64,000 nucleotides of DNA from Lysobacteraceae bacterium PS02065 (GTDB lineage: Bacteria > Pseudomonadota > Gammaproteobacteria > Xanthomonadales > Rhodanobacteraceae). Under the pieces are notes generated by a model that was given only the letters and a program-made list of their open reading frames with translations, was not told where the DNA came from and did not search any database. Location: assembly GCA_029959555.1 (NCBI GenBank), contig JASCPI010000013.1:40265-104264 (forward strand), written 5' to 3'. A program made the position numbers and the translations under genes. How positions within the stretch are numbered: position 1 is the first letter of the stretch; every line of letters starts with the position of its first letter. Positions 8,872 through 18,276 of this stretch are shown piece by piece.

Positions 8872-8901
8872 ATGCTAGCACGCGTGCCGCATCGCGGTCA
8901 G
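8872..8901 (-). promoter_or_regulatory. Possible ssrA promoter
   Basis: CTGACC (8901-8896) and TAGCAT (8877-8872) are spaced by 18 bp, and transcription would start a few bases before the mature 5' end at 8861. Both hexamers are 4/6 matches. Confidence 0.35.
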
Positions 8902-8975
8902 GAACATGCGGTCGCGACGCGGCGATTCAAGCGACGGCGCGCGGAGCTCGCGCGTCGCCAGGCCAACACGCCGCC

Positions 8976-9467
8976 TCACGCCTCGCGGTTGTGCGAGCGC
9001 ATCGCGCGCTGCTTGTCGCGGGCCCAGTCCTTGTCCTTCTCGGCGTTGCGCTTGTCGTGGTCCTGCTTGCCGCGCGCGAGGCCGATCTCGAGCTTGACCT
9101 TGTTCTTCTTCCAGTACATCGCGAGCGGCACGATCGTGTAGCCCTTGCGCTCGACCGCGCCGACGAGCTTGTCGATCTCGGCGCGATGCAGCAGCAGCTT
9201 GCGCGTGCGGCGATCCTCGGCGACGACGTGCGTCGAGGCCGAGATCAGCGGCGGGATCGACGCGCCGAACAGCACGATCTCGCCGTGGCGCACGATCGCG
9301 TAGGCATCGGTCAGGTTGATGCGACCCGCGCGCAGGCTCTTGACCTCCCAGCCGAGCAACGCGATGCCGGCCTCGTAGCGCTCGTCGATGTGGTATTCGT
9401 GGCGCGCGCGCTTGTTCAGCGCGATCGTGCCGCCGGACGTCGTGTCCTTGTCTTTCTTGTTGGCCAT
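8976..9467 (-). CDS. smpB: SsrA-binding protein SmpB
   Basis: SmpB binds the tRNA-like part of tmRNA and mimics the codon-anticodon interaction in trans-translation. The 163-residue protein has the family core: [36 protein letters not shown], and the basic C-terminal tail rich in Lys/Arg that enters the mRNA channel. The start MANKKDKD is chosen because the family begins about here; a longer in-frame extension is unrelated. ssrA follows directly downstream, and ratA is divergent. Confidence 0.97.
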   Translation of the reverse strand: MANKKDKDTTSGGTIALNKRARHEYHIDERYEAGIALLGWEVKSLRAGRINLTDAYAIVRHGEIVLFGASIPPLISASTHVVAEDRRTRKLLLHRAEIDKLVGAVERKGYTIVPLAMYWKKNKVKLEIGLARGKQDHDKRNAEKDKDWARDKQRAMRSHNREA

Positions 9468-9563
9468 CTTCGGTACACTGATCCACTGGTGGCCGCGCAT
9501 GACGCGCGGTGGTTCGATCGACGCATCGCGCGCCCGGCGCGGTCCCCGCACAGCGAGCAGCAC

Positions 9564-9995
9564 GTGATCCAGATTCGCCGCAGCGCCCTCGTGCGCCAGA
9601 CCGCGGAACGGATGTTCGATCTCGTCAACGACGTCGAAGCATACCCGAGGCGATTCGGGTGGTGCTCCGCGGCGCGCGTACTCGAGCGCGACGGCGATAC
9701 GCTGGTCGCACGGCTCGACCTGCGCATGGCCGGCATCACACAGGCGTTCACGACGCGCAACTCGGTCACGCGCCCCGAGCGCATCCACCTCGCCTTCGTC
9801 GACGGGCCATTCCGCTCGCTCGAAGGCGAGTGGACGTTCCTGGGGTTCGGCGACGAGGGCTGCAAGGTCGCGCTCGCCCTCGATTTCGATTACGCCGGCA
9901 CGTTCACCGCACCGGCGCTGCGCATGGGCTTCCGCAGCCTCGCCGACCGCATGGTCGACGACTTCTGCGCCGCCGCGCGCCAGACCGATGGCTGA
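9564..9995 (+). CDS. ratA: RatA / START-like SRPBCC family protein
   Basis: A 143-residue member of the RatA/Coq10-like START family. In E. coli RatA has been linked to 70S ribosome association, while homologues bind ubiquinone; which applies here cannot be told. Recognisable segments are [23 protein letters not shown] at the start (GTG) and the hydrophobic cavity strands [15 protein letters not shown]. The gene overlaps rnfH by eight bases, the classical ratA-ratB pair next to smpB. The GTG is preferred because no nearer ATG fits the family start. Confidence 0.88.
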   Translation: MIQIRRSALVRQTAERMFDLVNDVEAYPRRFGWCSAARVLERDGDTLVARLDLRMAGITQAFTTRNSVTRPERIHLAFVDGPFRSLEGEWTFLGFGDEGCKVALALDFDYAGTFTAPALRMGFRSLADRMVDDFCAAARQTDG

Positions 9996-10272
9996 GACGA
10001 TCCGCGTCGAGGTGGCCTATGCCGAGCCGCAGCGACAGTTCCTGCGTGCGCTCGAGGTTCCCGCCGGCACGACGCTGGAGCAGGCGATCGGCGCGTCGGG
10101 CCTCGCCGAAGCGTTCGGCATCGACGTCGATGCGCTCGAGGCCGGCATCTGGTCGAAACGCCGTGACCGCGGCAGCGTGCTCGCGGATGGCGATCGCGTC
10201 GAGCTTTACCGTCCGCTCGTCGTCGATCCGAAAGAGGCCCGGCGACGCCGGGCCGTGAAGCGCACGGGCTGA
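9988..10272 (+). CDS. rnfH: RnfH family protein (RatB)
   Basis: A 94-residue ubiquitin-fold protein of the RnfH/RatB family ([25 protein letters not shown], then [24 protein letters not shown]). The conserved ending YRPL..DPKEARR is diagnostic. Its biochemical function is unsettled. It overlaps ratA by eight bases and lies tail-to-tail with bamE two bases away. Confidence 0.93.
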   Translation: MAETIRVEVAYAEPQRQFLRALEVPAGTTLEQAIGASGLAEAFGIDVDALEAGIWSKRRDRGSVLADGDRVELYRPLVVDPKEARRRRAVKRTG

Positions 10273-10274
10273 TA

Positions 10275-10703
10275 TCAGCCCTGACCGCCGCCACCACCAC
10301 CGCCGCCACCGCGGCGCTTCTTGTCCTCGTCCTCGCGCTTCTCGTCCGGATACTGGCGCTTGTACTTGCGTGCGTCGCGTATGAGCGAGTCGGGATCCTC
10401 GGGGAAGTAGTCGCCCTCGATGCGCGCGAGCGATTCGTTCTCGAAGTAGAGCACGAGGTCCTTGCTCTCCATCGAGCCGCGGCCGCGACGGATGCTCGAG
10501 ACGTAGTCCCAGCGGTCCTGGTCGAACGGGCTGACCACCGACGGCGAGCCCATCACGAGCAGCACCTGGCGCTTGCTCATGCCGGGCTTGAGCGAATCGA
10601 CCTGGTCCTTGTCGAACAGGTTGCCCTGCTGGACGTCGAGCTTGTAGAGCAGACCGCAACCGGTCATCGGAACGAGGGCGAGCAGGACGAGCCAGCGCAG
10701 CAT
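10275..10703 (-). CDS. bamE: Outer membrane assembly lipoprotein BamE
   Basis: BamE is the small lipoprotein of the BAM complex that inserts outer-membrane proteins. The 142-residue precursor has a signal peptide with lipobox MTGC (Cys about 17), the conserved QGNLFDKDQVDSLKPGMSKRQVLLVMGSP core and FDQDRWDYV. The C-terminus is unusual: a charged Lys/Asp/Glu/Arg stretch followed by nine glycines. The start MLRWLVLL at 10703 gives a proper signal peptide; the upstream extension is rejected. It is divergent from fur, the standard arrangement in gammaproteobacteria. Confidence 0.95.
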   Translation of the reverse strand: MLRWLVLLALVPMTGCGLLYKLDVQQGNLFDKDQVDSLKPGMSKRQVLLVMGSPSVVSPFDQDRWDYVSSIRRGRGSMESKDLVLYFENESLARIEGDYFPEDPDSLIRDARKYKRQYPDEKREDEDKKRRGGGGGGGGGQG

Positions 10704-10797
10704 GTGGGGGAAATCCGACGGAGCGAAGTCGCGCGATGATACACTAGGCGATCTTCTGCAAACGTTATGGCGCGTGCCGGCGCCCCGGAGGATCACG

Positions 10798-11208
10798 ATG
10801 GAATCGACCGACCTGCGCAAGGTGGGACTCAAGGTCACGCACCCGCGCATGCGCATCCTCGAGATCCTCGAATCTCTGGACGGCAAGCACCTCACGGCCG
10901 AGGACATCTACCGCCAGCTGCTCGAGCACCAGGACGACATCGGCCTCGCCACGGTCTACCGCGTGCTGACCCAGTTCGAGGCCGCCGGCCTCGTGCTCAA
11001 GCACAATTTCGAGGGCGGCCAGGCCGTCTACGAGCTCGACCGCGGCAAGCACCACGACCACATGGTCGACGTCGACACGGGCAAGGTCATCGAATTCACG
11101 AGCGACGAGATCGAGCGCCTGCAGCGCGAGATCGCCGACAAGCACGGCTACGTGATCGAGGAACACAGCCTCGTGCTGTACGTGCGCGCCAAGCGCAAGA
11201 AGGGCTGA
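10798..11208 (+). CDS. fur: Ferric uptake regulator Fur
   Basis: Fur represses iron-uptake genes when loaded with Fe2+. The 136-residue protein has the winged-helix domain (KVTHPRMRILEIL ... GLATVYRVLTQFEAAGLV) and the metal-binding motif HHDHM in the dimerisation domain. It contains no cysteine: the CxxC structural-zinc pair of E. coli Fur is replaced by VDVDTG. The ATG at 10798 has a GGAGG site six bases upstream. It is divergent from bamE; no clear Fur box was seen in the 94-bp gap. Confidence 0.96.
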   Translation: MESTDLRKVGLKVTHPRMRILEILESLDGKHLTAEDIYRQLLEHQDDIGLATVYRVLTQFEAAGLVLKHNFEGGQAVYELDRGKHHDHMVDVDTGKVIEFTSDEIERLQREIADKHGYVIEEHSLVLYVRAKRKKG

Positions 11209-11225
11209 CTCGCGCGCGCCGCGCT

Positions 11226-12035
11226 TCAGCGCGCGGCGTGCCCCGCGACCTGGGATTTTTCGAGGAAGCGCGCGATCGCTTCGGCGTAGCCGCGCTCGCG
11301 CGAGATCGAGTCGTGCCCGGCGTCCTCGAACGCGACCACCAGTGCATGCACGCCGAGTGCGGCGACGAGCCGATCGGTGTTGGCCGGCGGCACGACCACG
11401 TCACGCCCCGCGCGCAGCACGAGCACGGGCCCTTCGTAGCCTGCAAGGTTGGCGACCGAGTCGAAGCGGTCGCGCAGCAGCCAGCGCACCGGCACGACGG
11501 GGACATGCGCGGCCGCGGTTTCGACGAGGCTGTCGAAAGGCGTCACCAGCACGAGCCGGTCGACCGGGCGACGCGCGGCGAGATCGCTCGCGACGCCGCT
11601 GCCTAGGCTGCGGCCGAGCACGGCGATCGGCGCGTCGGGATGGCGCCGGCGCACCTCGTCGAACAGTGCCATCGCGTCGCTGCGCAGCCCTTCCTCGCTC
11701 GGCGAGCCGGTGCTGCCCGCGTAGCCGCGGTAGGCGACGAGGTAGGTCGTCACGTCCGGCAGCATCGCCGCGAGTTCGTTTCGCGACCAGGCGACGCGTT
11801 CACCGTTGCCGCCGAAATACAGCAGCACGCGCTCGTGCCCCGGATTCGCGATCCAGCCGCGCAAGGTCTCGTCGCCGCTGCGCAGCTCGATATCCGCGGG
11901 AATGTCCTCGGTCCACGCGCCCGCGCCGGGATAGACGAGGTTGCGCTGCATGACGCCGAGGTACGCGCACACCGCGACCCAGGCGATCGCGGCTACGCGC
12001 ACGATCGACACGAGGATCCGGCGCAAGGGCTTCAT
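11226..12035 (-). CDS. Alpha/beta hydrolase, membrane-anchored
   Basis: A 269-residue serine hydrolase-like protein. It has an N-terminal hydrophobic anchor (about 5-27), an oxyanion-loop segment LLYFGGNGE, a nucleophile elbow GRSLGSG, an acid in LRAGRDVVVPP and a catalytic His in EDAGHDSIS. The layout resembles YfhR/BEM46-type hydrolases. The substrate is unknown. The start MKPLRRILVS is preferred to a Met 16 codons earlier because it places the anchor at the N-terminus. It is convergent with fur. Confidence 0.85.
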   Translation of the reverse strand: MKPLRRILVSIVRVAAIAWVAVCAYLGVMQRNLVYPGAGAWTEDIPADIELRSGDETLRGWIANPGHERVLLYFGGNGERVAWSRNELAAMLPDVTTYLVAYRGYAGSTGSPSEEGLRSDAMALFDEVRRRHPDAPIAVLGRSLGSGVASDLAARRPVDRLVLVTPFDSLVETAAAHVPVVPVRWLLRDRFDSVANLAGYEGPVLVLRAGRDVVVPPANTDRLVAALGVHALVVAFEDAGHDSISRERGYAEAIARFLEKSQVAGHAAR

Positions 12036-12189
12036 GCGGCCCGCAGGTACGGCTCTCGACACGAATGTGGGCTCCGGTTGCACGCGGCAGTTGACGAATG
12101 CGCTCGCGCACAGAATAATGCCGCCCCTCGCCGGACGGCCCCGCGCACTGCAGCAAGCAGTGACAAGGCCAGAAACGCGACCGCTCCAT

Positions 12190-12266
12190 GCGCCCGTAGC
12201 TCAGTTGGATAGAGTACCAGGCTACGAACTTGGTGGTCGGGAGTTCGAATCTCTCCGGGCGCGCCA
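12190..12266 (+). tRNA. tRNA-Arg (anticodon ACG)
   Basis: A 77-nt cloverleaf: acceptor GCGCCCG/CGGGCGC, anticodon loop CTACGAA giving ACG, T-arm with TTCGAAT and encoded CCA. A strong terminator follows 11 bp later. Confidence 0.97.
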
Positions 12267-12277
12267 TATGCAGAACG

Positions 12278-12309
12278 AACAGGCCGGTGGGCATGCCCAC
12301 CGGCCTGTT
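12278..12309 (+). terminator. Intrinsic terminator after tRNA-Arg
   Basis: A perfect 14-bp stem (12278-12291 with 12296-12309, loop CATG) followed by TCGTTT. Confidence 0.85.
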
Positions 12310-12389
12310 TCGTTTCAGGCGTCACGTTACGCGCACGCGCACCTGCCTGCAGACGTCGGCAACACGGACGATGCCGCTATGCTTGTGCG

Positions 12390-13139
12390 ATGAATCGCCG
12401 CAGCCCGTTCCACCCCGCCCTCCTTCTCGCCGCCTTGCTCGCGCTCGGCGGATGCGTGAGCCGCTCGGTCGTCATCGAGCAGGGTCCCGACGGCGAACCC
12501 GTCGTCGTCGAAGCCTCCGAAGAGGCACCGAACGCGTTCGAGCCTGTCGCCGGACGCGGCCCGGACGTCGTCGCCACGTTGCGCGCGGCGCCGGCGCCCG
12601 CGCAGCCCGAGTTCATCGATGGCCGCAACCTCGTCGCGGACCAGCGCGCGCTCGCGGCACGCAGCTTCGTGCTGGTCGGCGAGGCGCGCTTCGACACGAC
12701 CGACGTCGACGCCCACGCGAAGGCACTCGAGATCGGCCGCGAGGTCGGTGCCGACCAGGTCCAGGTCTACACGTCGCATGTCGATGGCGATGCCGGCCAC
12801 GGCGCGCCGCGCTACCTCGCCCGCTACTTCGTGCGCTTCAAGCTGCTGTTCGGCGCGACGTTCCGCAATCTCACCGCGACCGAGCGCACGACGCTCGACG
12901 TCGCCGGCGGCGTGCAGATCGGTTCGGTCGTCGGCGGCACGCCGGCCTCGCAGGCCAACCTGCTCGCGGGCGACTACGTGCTCGCGGTCAACGCGCAGTC
13001 GTTCAACGACCGCGGCGAGTTCCAGGCCCTGCTGCGCGACCACGCCGGCAAGCCCGTGACGCTGACGATCCGCCGCAACGACATCACGATGGACCGCGTC
13101 GTGCGGCTCGGCGCGATGCCGGCCGCGGGCACGCCCTGA
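12390..13139 (+). CDS. PDZ-domain lipoprotein
   Basis: A 249-residue predicted lipoprotein. The signal peptide ends in a lipobox LGGC (Cys about 22). The middle region (about 80-150) has an FVLVGEARF...HAKALEIGREVGADQV segment like that of proteins that build names from repeated fields. The C-terminal 80 residues form a PDZ domain (VQIGSVVGGTPASQANLLAGDYVLAVN). No protease domain is present, so a scaffold or envelope-sensing role is possible but unproven. The gene stands alone after tRNA-Arg. The hairpin at 13142-13170 might end its transcript. Confidence 0.8.
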   Translation: MNRRSPFHPALLLAALLALGGCVSRSVVIEQGPDGEPVVVEASEEAPNAFEPVAGRGPDVVATLRAAPAPAQPEFIDGRNLVADQRALAARSFVLVGEARFDTTDVDAHAKALEIGREVGADQVQVYTSHVDGDAGHGAPRYLARYFVRFKLLFGATFRNLTATERTTLDVAGGVQIGSVVGGTPASQANLLAGDYVLAVNAQSFNDRGEFQALLRDHAGKPVTLTIRRNDITMDRVVRLGAMPAAGTP

Positions 13140-13709
13140 CGAGGCCCGGCGAAAACACCGTTCCGGGCTTGCTGGGGTCGCGTCGACTCCGTCTTGTCTG
13201 CGTCCCGCAGGCGCACGCCGGGCGCCGAACGAGTTGCCGTGTCGATGCCACCGCGTTGCCGATCCACACAGCACGTCGCCCCGGCGAAGGCCGGGGCCCA
13301 GTGCCTTCCGCGGTGAAGCGTGGCTTGGCCCTCGTCCCGCGATGCCGCACGCCCACATCCCGCGCCTCGCTCTAAAGCCCGCCATGACATCGAAAGGCGC
13401 TGGGCCCCGGCCTGCGCCGGGGCGACGGGGCTCTTGTCTGGGAGGCGATTCCACCGTACGGGACGACGTCTAAACGGGTGCCAACCTCTGTCGCCGCTCG
13501 GACGAAGTGCCGTCCCGCATGACCACGGGCAGGTCGTGCAGGGCGGAACCGCCTAAGGCGATTCCGTCGTGCAGGACGCCGCCGCACATCCGGACCGCAT
13601 GACGCGCCGACATCGCGCTGCGGCTCGTGTGTCCCGGGGGCACTGCGAGGCTCCCGCATGAGCCGATGCGCATGGATCCACACCGGCCCGAAAGCGGTCA
13701 CCCGCCGCG
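13140..13709. other. Intergenic region with REP-like pair
   Basis: No supported gene in 570 bp. The region has a GCCCGG/CCGGGC hairpin just after the PDZ lipoprotein and an inverted pair of REP-like elements at 13276-13425. The rest, 13430-13709, shows only short repeated words (AGGCGATTCC, GTCGTGCAGG). Confidence 0.6.
13276..13425. repeat. Inverted pair of REP-like elements
   Basis: A 30-bp unit at 13276-13305 (core CGCCCCGGCGAAGGCCGGGG) recurs as its reverse complement at 13396-13425 with two mismatches. Each unit is itself a hairpin of the CCCCGGC..GCCGGGG type. Two inverted palindromic units about 90 bp apart resemble a bacterial interspersed mosaic element. Confidence 0.7.
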
Positions 13710-14210
13710 TCAGTCCTGCAACGCGAGCACGAGATCACCGCGATCGAGCGCGGCGGTGCCGCTGCGCGCGAGCTCGAGCACGGGCGCGAACGCGGCGAGG
13801 TCGTCGAGAACGCCGCTGATGTGCGCGCCGCGGCCCGTGAACTGCAGCGTGCGCGTCGACGGCGTCTCGTCGAGCGTGATGCCGTAGCGCCGGTGCGTGA
13901 AGTCGGCGATGCGCGTGCTCGTTTCGGGCGTCGAGGCGACCTTGACGATGAGCAGCTCCGACTCGAGGTGCTCGCGGCTGGTCAGGTCGGCGATCTCGAG
14001 CACGTCGACGAGCTTGCGCGACTGGTTGATGATCTGCGCGATGACGGCGTCGTCGCCGGTCGTGACGAGGGTCAGCCGCGAGATGCTCGGATCGTGCGTG
14101 GTCGCGACGGTCAACGACTCGATGTTGTAGCCGCGTGCCGAGAACATGCCGGCCACGCGCGCGAGCGCGCCGGCCTCGTTCTGCATGAGGATCGCGATGA
14201 TGTGGCGCAT
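13710..14210 (-). CDS. ilvN: Acetolactate synthase small subunit
   Basis: This is the regulatory subunit that confers valine feedback and activates the catalytic subunit. The 166-residue protein starts with the ACT domain MRHIIAILMQNEAGALARVAGMFSARGYNIESL, followed by the IlvH/IlvN C-terminal domain. Its ATG overlaps the ilvB stop (TGATG). It is the last gene of the branched-chain operon. IlvH would be an equally valid name from sequence alone. Confidence 0.95.
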   Translation of the reverse strand: MRHIIAILMQNEAGALARVAGMFSARGYNIESLTVATTHDPSISRLTLVTTGDDAVIAQIINQSRKLVDVLEIADLTSREHLESELLIVKVASTPETSTRIADFTHRRYGITLDETPSTRTLQFTGRGAHISGVLDDLAAFAPVLELARSGTAALDRGDLVLALQD

Positions 14211-16075
14211 CAGAACATCTCCGAGGGGCCGGCTTCCTTGGCCGGCGCGGGCGCGCGCGAAGGAATGTGGTCGCCGGTGATCATCTGGCCGTAGGTCATG
14301 CCGGGGCCGACCATCGGATAGACGCCGGCATCGGGATCGATCATGACCTCGAGGAAAGCGGGACCCGGGAACGCGATGAACTCGGCGACGACGCGGTCGA
14401 CGTCCTCGGGGCGATCCAGGCGCACCGCGTACTCGAAGCCGTCGGCCTGCGCGGCCTTGATGAAATCCTTCTTGTGCAGGCTCTTGTCGGTCGCCGAGAA
14501 GCGACCCTTGAAGAACAGCTTCTGCCACTGCCGCACCATGCCGTCGCCGCAGTTGTTGAGCACGACGACCTTGACCGGCAGGCCGTACGTCGTGACGGTC
14601 TCGAGCTCGCCGAGGTTCATGCGGATGCTCGCGTCGCCGTCGATGTCGACGACGAGCAGGTCGCGGCGCGCGAACTGCGCGCCGATGGCGGCCGGCAGGC
14701 CGAAGCCCATCGTGCCCATCGAGCCCGAGGTCAGCCAGCGTCGCGGCTGGGTGAAGTCGAAATACTGCGCGGCCCACATCTGGTGCTGGCCGACGCCGGT
14801 CGAGACGATCACCTCGCCGCGCGTGAGGCGGTTGATCGCCTCGATGACCGCGTACGGCTGGATGCGCGGGTTGGCGCGGTCGTAGGCCATCGCGTAGGTG
14901 TGCTTGAGGTCCGCGAGGTGCGCGTGCCAATCTGACCAGGTGCCCACGCCGGACGGATCGAAGCCGCGCGCCGCCGCATGGCGACGCAGCGCATCGAGCG
15001 CGCGCGAGAGGTCGCCGAGGTGATGCCAGTCGACGCGCTTGACCTTGTGGATCTCGGCCGGGTCGACATCGAGGTGGGCGATGAAACGCGCACCGGCCGC
15101 GAACTGCGACGGCACGCCGGCGACGCGATCGTCGAAGCGCGCGCCGACCGCGATCACGAAGTCGCAATCCTCGACCGCGTAGTTCGCGAACGCGGTGCCG
15201 TGCATGCCGAGCATGTGCAGCGACAGCGCCTCGGTCGTGTCGGCCGCGCCGAGGCCCATGAGCGTGGTCGTGACCGGGATGCCGAGCGCCTGCGCGAACG
15301 TGCGCAGCGCGGCCGTCGCCTCGGCGGCGACGACGCCGCCACCGACGTACAGCAACGGGCGCTTCGCCTGCGCAAGCGCATCGACGAACCGCGCGCACGC
15401 GGCCTCGTCGAGCTCGGCGTCCTCGATCGCACGCAGGCGCGCGCGGTAACCCGGGATCGCGAGCTGGCCCTCGCCCGCGAACACGAGCGGCGCGTTCTGC
15501 ACGTCCTTCGGGATATCGATGACGACCGGCCCGGGCCGGCCGGTGCGCGCGATCTCGAACGCGGTGCGCAGCGTCGCCTCGAGCTGTGCCGCGTCGGTGA
15601 CGAGGAACACGTGCTTGGCGCACGAGGCCATGATGTTGCTGATCGGCGCTTCCTGGAACGCGTCGGTGCCGATCGCCGCGGTCGGCACCTGGCCGCAGAT
15701 CACGACGATCGGGATCGAATCGGCCATCGCGTCGCGCACCGGCGTGACCGTGTTGGTCGCGCCGGGGCCCGAGGTCACGAGCGCGACGCCGACCTTGCCC
15801 GAAGCACGCGCGTAGCCCTGCGCCATGAAGCCCGCACCCTGCTCGTTGGCCGGCACGATGAGCGGCAGCGGTTCGCTGCCGTCGGCGTTCGGATGCTCGT
15901 GGTTGAAGCGGAACACCGCGTCGTAGACCGGAAGGATCGCGCCACCCGAGTAGCCGAACACGACGCCTACGCCTTCGTCGGCGAGCACCTGCACGACGAT
16001 GTCGGCGCCGGTCATCGGGGTCCCGGCGAGCGGATGCGCGCCGGGTTCGGGAGTCGCTTCGAGTTGGGCATTCAC
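14210..16075 (-). CDS. ilvB: Acetolactate synthase large subunit
   Basis: A thiamine-diphosphate enzyme that condenses pyruvate to acetolactate, or with 2-oxobutyrate to acetohydroxybutyrate, the first common step to Val, Leu and Ile. The 621 residues show GYSGGAILPVYD, the ThDP-activating Glu78 in PANEQGAGFMAQGYAR, TSGPGATN and the metal-binding motif VDIDGDASIRMN...VVVLNN. The protein is slightly longer than E. coli isoforms because of an N-terminal extension of about 20 residues. It lies 43 bp after ilvC. Confidence 0.96.
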   Translation of the reverse strand: MNAQLEATPEPGAHPLAGTPMTGADIVVQVLADEGVGVVFGYSGGAILPVYDAVFRFNHEHPNADGSEPLPLIVPANEQGAGFMAQGYARASGKVGVALVTSGPGATNTVTPVRDAMADSIPIVVICGQVPTAAIGTDAFQEAPISNIMASCAKHVFLVTDAAQLEATLRTAFEIARTGRPGPVVIDIPKDVQNAPLVFAGEGQLAIPGYRARLRAIEDAELDEAACARFVDALAQAKRPLLYVGGGVVAAEATAALRTFAQALGIPVTTTLMGLGAADTTEALSLHMLGMHGTAFANYAVEDCDFVIAVGARFDDRVAGVPSQFAAGARFIAHLDVDPAEIHKVKRVDWHHLGDLSRALDALRRHAAARGFDPSGVGTWSDWHAHLADLKHTYAMAYDRANPRIQPYAVIEAINRLTRGEVIVSTGVGQHQMWAAQYFDFTQPRRWLTSGSMGTMGFGLPAAIGAQFARRDLLVVDIDGDASIRMNLGELETVTTYGLPVKVVVLNNCGDGMVRQWQKLFFKGRFSATDKSLHKKDFIKAAQADGFEYAVRLDRPEDVDRVVAEFIAFPGPAFLEVMIDPDAGVYPMVGPGMTYGQMITGDHIPSRAPAPAKEAGPSEMF

Positions 16076-16118
16076 GGGTGTCGGATCCTGAGGGTCGTGG
16101 CGGGCGCGGCGTGGCGCA

Positions 16119-17096
16119 TCAGGCCTCGTTGAGCCAGGTCATCTTCTTGCGCAGTTCGGCGCCGACCTTCTCGATCGGGTGGTCGAGGTCGGCCTGCTTC
16201 CACTTCGTGTAGTTCGGCAGGCCGGCGTTGTACTCCGCCGTCCAGTTCTTCGCGAAGGTGCCGTCCTGGATGTCGGCGAGCACCGCCTTCATGCGCTCCT
16301 TGGTGGCCGCGTCGACGATGCGCGGGCCGCTCACGTAGTCGCCGTACTGCGCGGTCTCGGAGATGTAGGTGAGCATCTTGGTGATGCCGCCCTGGTAGAG
16401 CAGGTCGACGATGAGCTTCAGCTCGTGCAGCACTTCGTAGTACGCGATCTCGGGACGGTAGCCGGCCTCGACCAGCGTCTCGAAGCCCTTGAGCACGAGC
16501 TCGCTCGCGCCGCCGCACAGCACGGCCTGCTCGCCGAACAGGTCGGTCTCGGTCTCTTCCTTGAAGTCGGTCTCGATGAGCAGCGCGCGTGCGCCGCCGA
16601 GGCCTGCCGCGTAGGCCTTGGCCTTGTCGACTGCGCTGCCGCTGACGTCCTGGAACACCGCGTACAGGCACGGCACGCCGCGGCCGATCTCGTACTCGGT
16701 GCGCACGAGGTGACCCGGGCCCTTCGGCGCGACGAGGATCACGTCGATGTCGGCGCGCGGCACGATGGTCTTGAAGTGCACGTTGAAGCCGTGCGCGAAC
16801 AGCAGCGCGGCACCGGGCTTGATGTTCGGCGCGATGACGTCGGTGTAGAGCGTCGGCTGCACCATGTCGGGCGTCAGCACGGCGACGAGGTCGGCACCCT
16901 TGACGGCCTCCTCGGGCGAGACGACCTCGAAGCCGTCCGCGGTCGCCTTGGCGGCGGTCGGTCCGCCCGCGCGCAGGCCGACGACGACGTCGAGGCCGGA
17001 GTCGCGCAGGTTGAGGACGTGCGAACGGCCCTGGCTGCCGTAGCCGAGCACGGCGATGCGGGCGTTCTGGAGGGCTTCGGTGGTGACGGTGGACAT
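16119..17096 (-). CDS. ilvC: Ketol-acid reductoisomerase (class I)
   Basis: IlvC converts acetolactate to 2,3-dihydroxyisovalerate using NADPH and Mg2+. The 325-residue length marks the short class I form. It has the Rossmann motif [19 protein letters not shown], the catalytic region [12 protein letters not shown], and metal-binding [16 protein letters not shown]. The start [16 protein letters not shown] is chosen at 17096. It follows leuB after 112 bp, the largest gap in the operon; an internal promoter is possible but none is convincing. Confidence 0.97.
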   Translation of the reverse strand: MSTVTTEALQNARIAVLGYGSQGRSHVLNLRDSGLDVVVGLRAGGPTAAKATADGFEVVSPEEAVKGADLVAVLTPDMVQPTLYTDVIAPNIKPGAALLFAHGFNVHFKTIVPRADIDVILVAPKGPGHLVRTEYEIGRGVPCLYAVFQDVSGSAVDKAKAYAAGLGGARALLIETDFKEETETDLFGEQAVLCGGASELVLKGFETLVEAGYRPEIAYYEVLHELKLIVDLLYQGGITKMLTYISETAQYGDYVSGPRIVDAATKERMKAVLADIQDGTFAKNWTAEYNAGLPNYTKWKQADLDHPIEKVGAELRKKMTWLNEA

Positions 17097-17208
17097 GCAG
17101 CGGTTCTCCGGTGGAAGACGTTGGACGATCGTGGCGGGATGCCGCGTCGCCGCGGCGATGACGAATGCAGGTATCGGGCGTTGGATCAGGACAGGGCGGA
17201 CGGCATGC

Positions 17209-18276
17209 TCACGCGGCCGCCTTGCGCCGCGCGGCGAGGCGCGCGACGACGGCGTCGGTGACCTCGGCCGTGCTCGCACGGCCGCCGAGGTCGCGGGTCA
17301 GCTCGGCGTGGGCGAGCACGTCGTCGACCGCGGCTTCGACCGCATCGGCCTCGTCGGCGAGGTTGAGCGAGTGGCGCAGCAGCATCGCCGCGCTGAGGAT
17401 CGCGCCGATCGGGTTGGCGACGCCCTGCCCCGCGATGTCGGGCGCGGAGCCGTGGATCGGCTCGTAGAGGCCGCGCGGACCGTCGCCGAGCGAGGCCGAC
17501 GGCGACACGCCGAGCGAACCCGCCAGCGCGGCGGCCTCGTCGGTGAGGATGTCGCCGAACAGGTTCTCGGTGACGATCACGTCGTAGGCGGACGGACGCG
17601 TCAGCAGCAGCATCGCCATCGAATCGACGAGCTGGTGCTCGAGCGTGATGCCGTCCTGTTCTGCGACGACGCGCGTGGTCGTCGCGCGCCACAGGCGCGA
17701 GGTCTCGAGCACGTTGGCCTTGTCGACCGAGGTCAGCTTGCCGCGTCGTGCACGTGCGAGCTCGCAGGCGCGCTTGACGACGCGCTCGACCTCGCCCTCG
17801 CTGTAGCGGCACTCGTCGATCGCGACGTCGCCCTCGCGCGACTTGCGGCCGAAGTAGGCACCGCCGGTGAGCTCGCGCACGAACACGAGATCGACACCGG
17901 CGAGGTTCTCGGCCTTGAGCGGCGACAGCGCGGCGAGGCGCGGATGTACGCGCAGTGGACGCAGGTTGGCGTAGACGCCGAGCTTGGCGCGCAGACCGAG
18001 CAGACCCTGCTCGGGCCGCACCTTGGCCTGCGGGTCGGACCACTTCGGGCCGCCGACCGCACCGAGCAGCACCGCGTCGGCACCGAGGCAGCCGTCGATC
18101 GTGGCCTGCGGCAGCGGCTCGCCGGTCGTGTCGATCGCGATGCCGCCGATCGCGTGTTCGCTGAACTCGACGACGTGGCCGCCGTGCGCGAGCACCTCGC
18201 GCAGCACGGCGACGGCCGCGGCGGTGACTTCAGGTCCGATGCCGTCGCCCGGAAGGACGGCGATGTGTGCTCTCAT
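17209..18276 (-). CDS. leuB: 3-isopropylmalate dehydrogenase
   Basis: An NAD-dependent oxidative decarboxylase of leucine synthesis. The 355-residue protein begins [17 protein letters not shown]. It contains the substrate/metal motifs AVGGPKW and [12 protein letters not shown], and the signature [20 protein letters not shown] followed by [15 protein letters not shown]. Its start overlaps the leuD stop (ATGA). Confidence 0.97.
   Translation of the reverse strand: MRAHIAVLPGDGIGPEVTAAAVAVLREVLAHGGHVVEFSEHAIGGIAIDTTGEPLPQATIDGCLGADAVLLGAVGGPKWSDPQAKVRPEQGLLGLRAKLGVYANLRPLRVHPRLAALSPLKAENLAGVDLVFVRELTGGAYFGRKSREGDVAIDECRYSEGEVERVVKRACELARARRGKLTSVDKANVLETSRLWRATTTRVVAEQDGITLEHQLVDSMAMLLLTRPSAYDVIVTENLFGDILTDEAAALAGSLGVSPSASLGDGPRGLYEPIHGSAPDIAGQGVANPIGAILSAAMLLRHSLNLADEADAVEAAVDDVLAHAELTRDLGGRASTAEVTDAVVARLAARRKAAA

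Noticed and set aside
12032..12325. Open frame on the minus strand over tRNA-Arg (GEIRTPDHQVRS-type translation), also a longer one from 11800 to 12300
   Set aside because: This is the well-known false translation of the antisense of a tRNA gene; the tRNA cloverleaf is complete.
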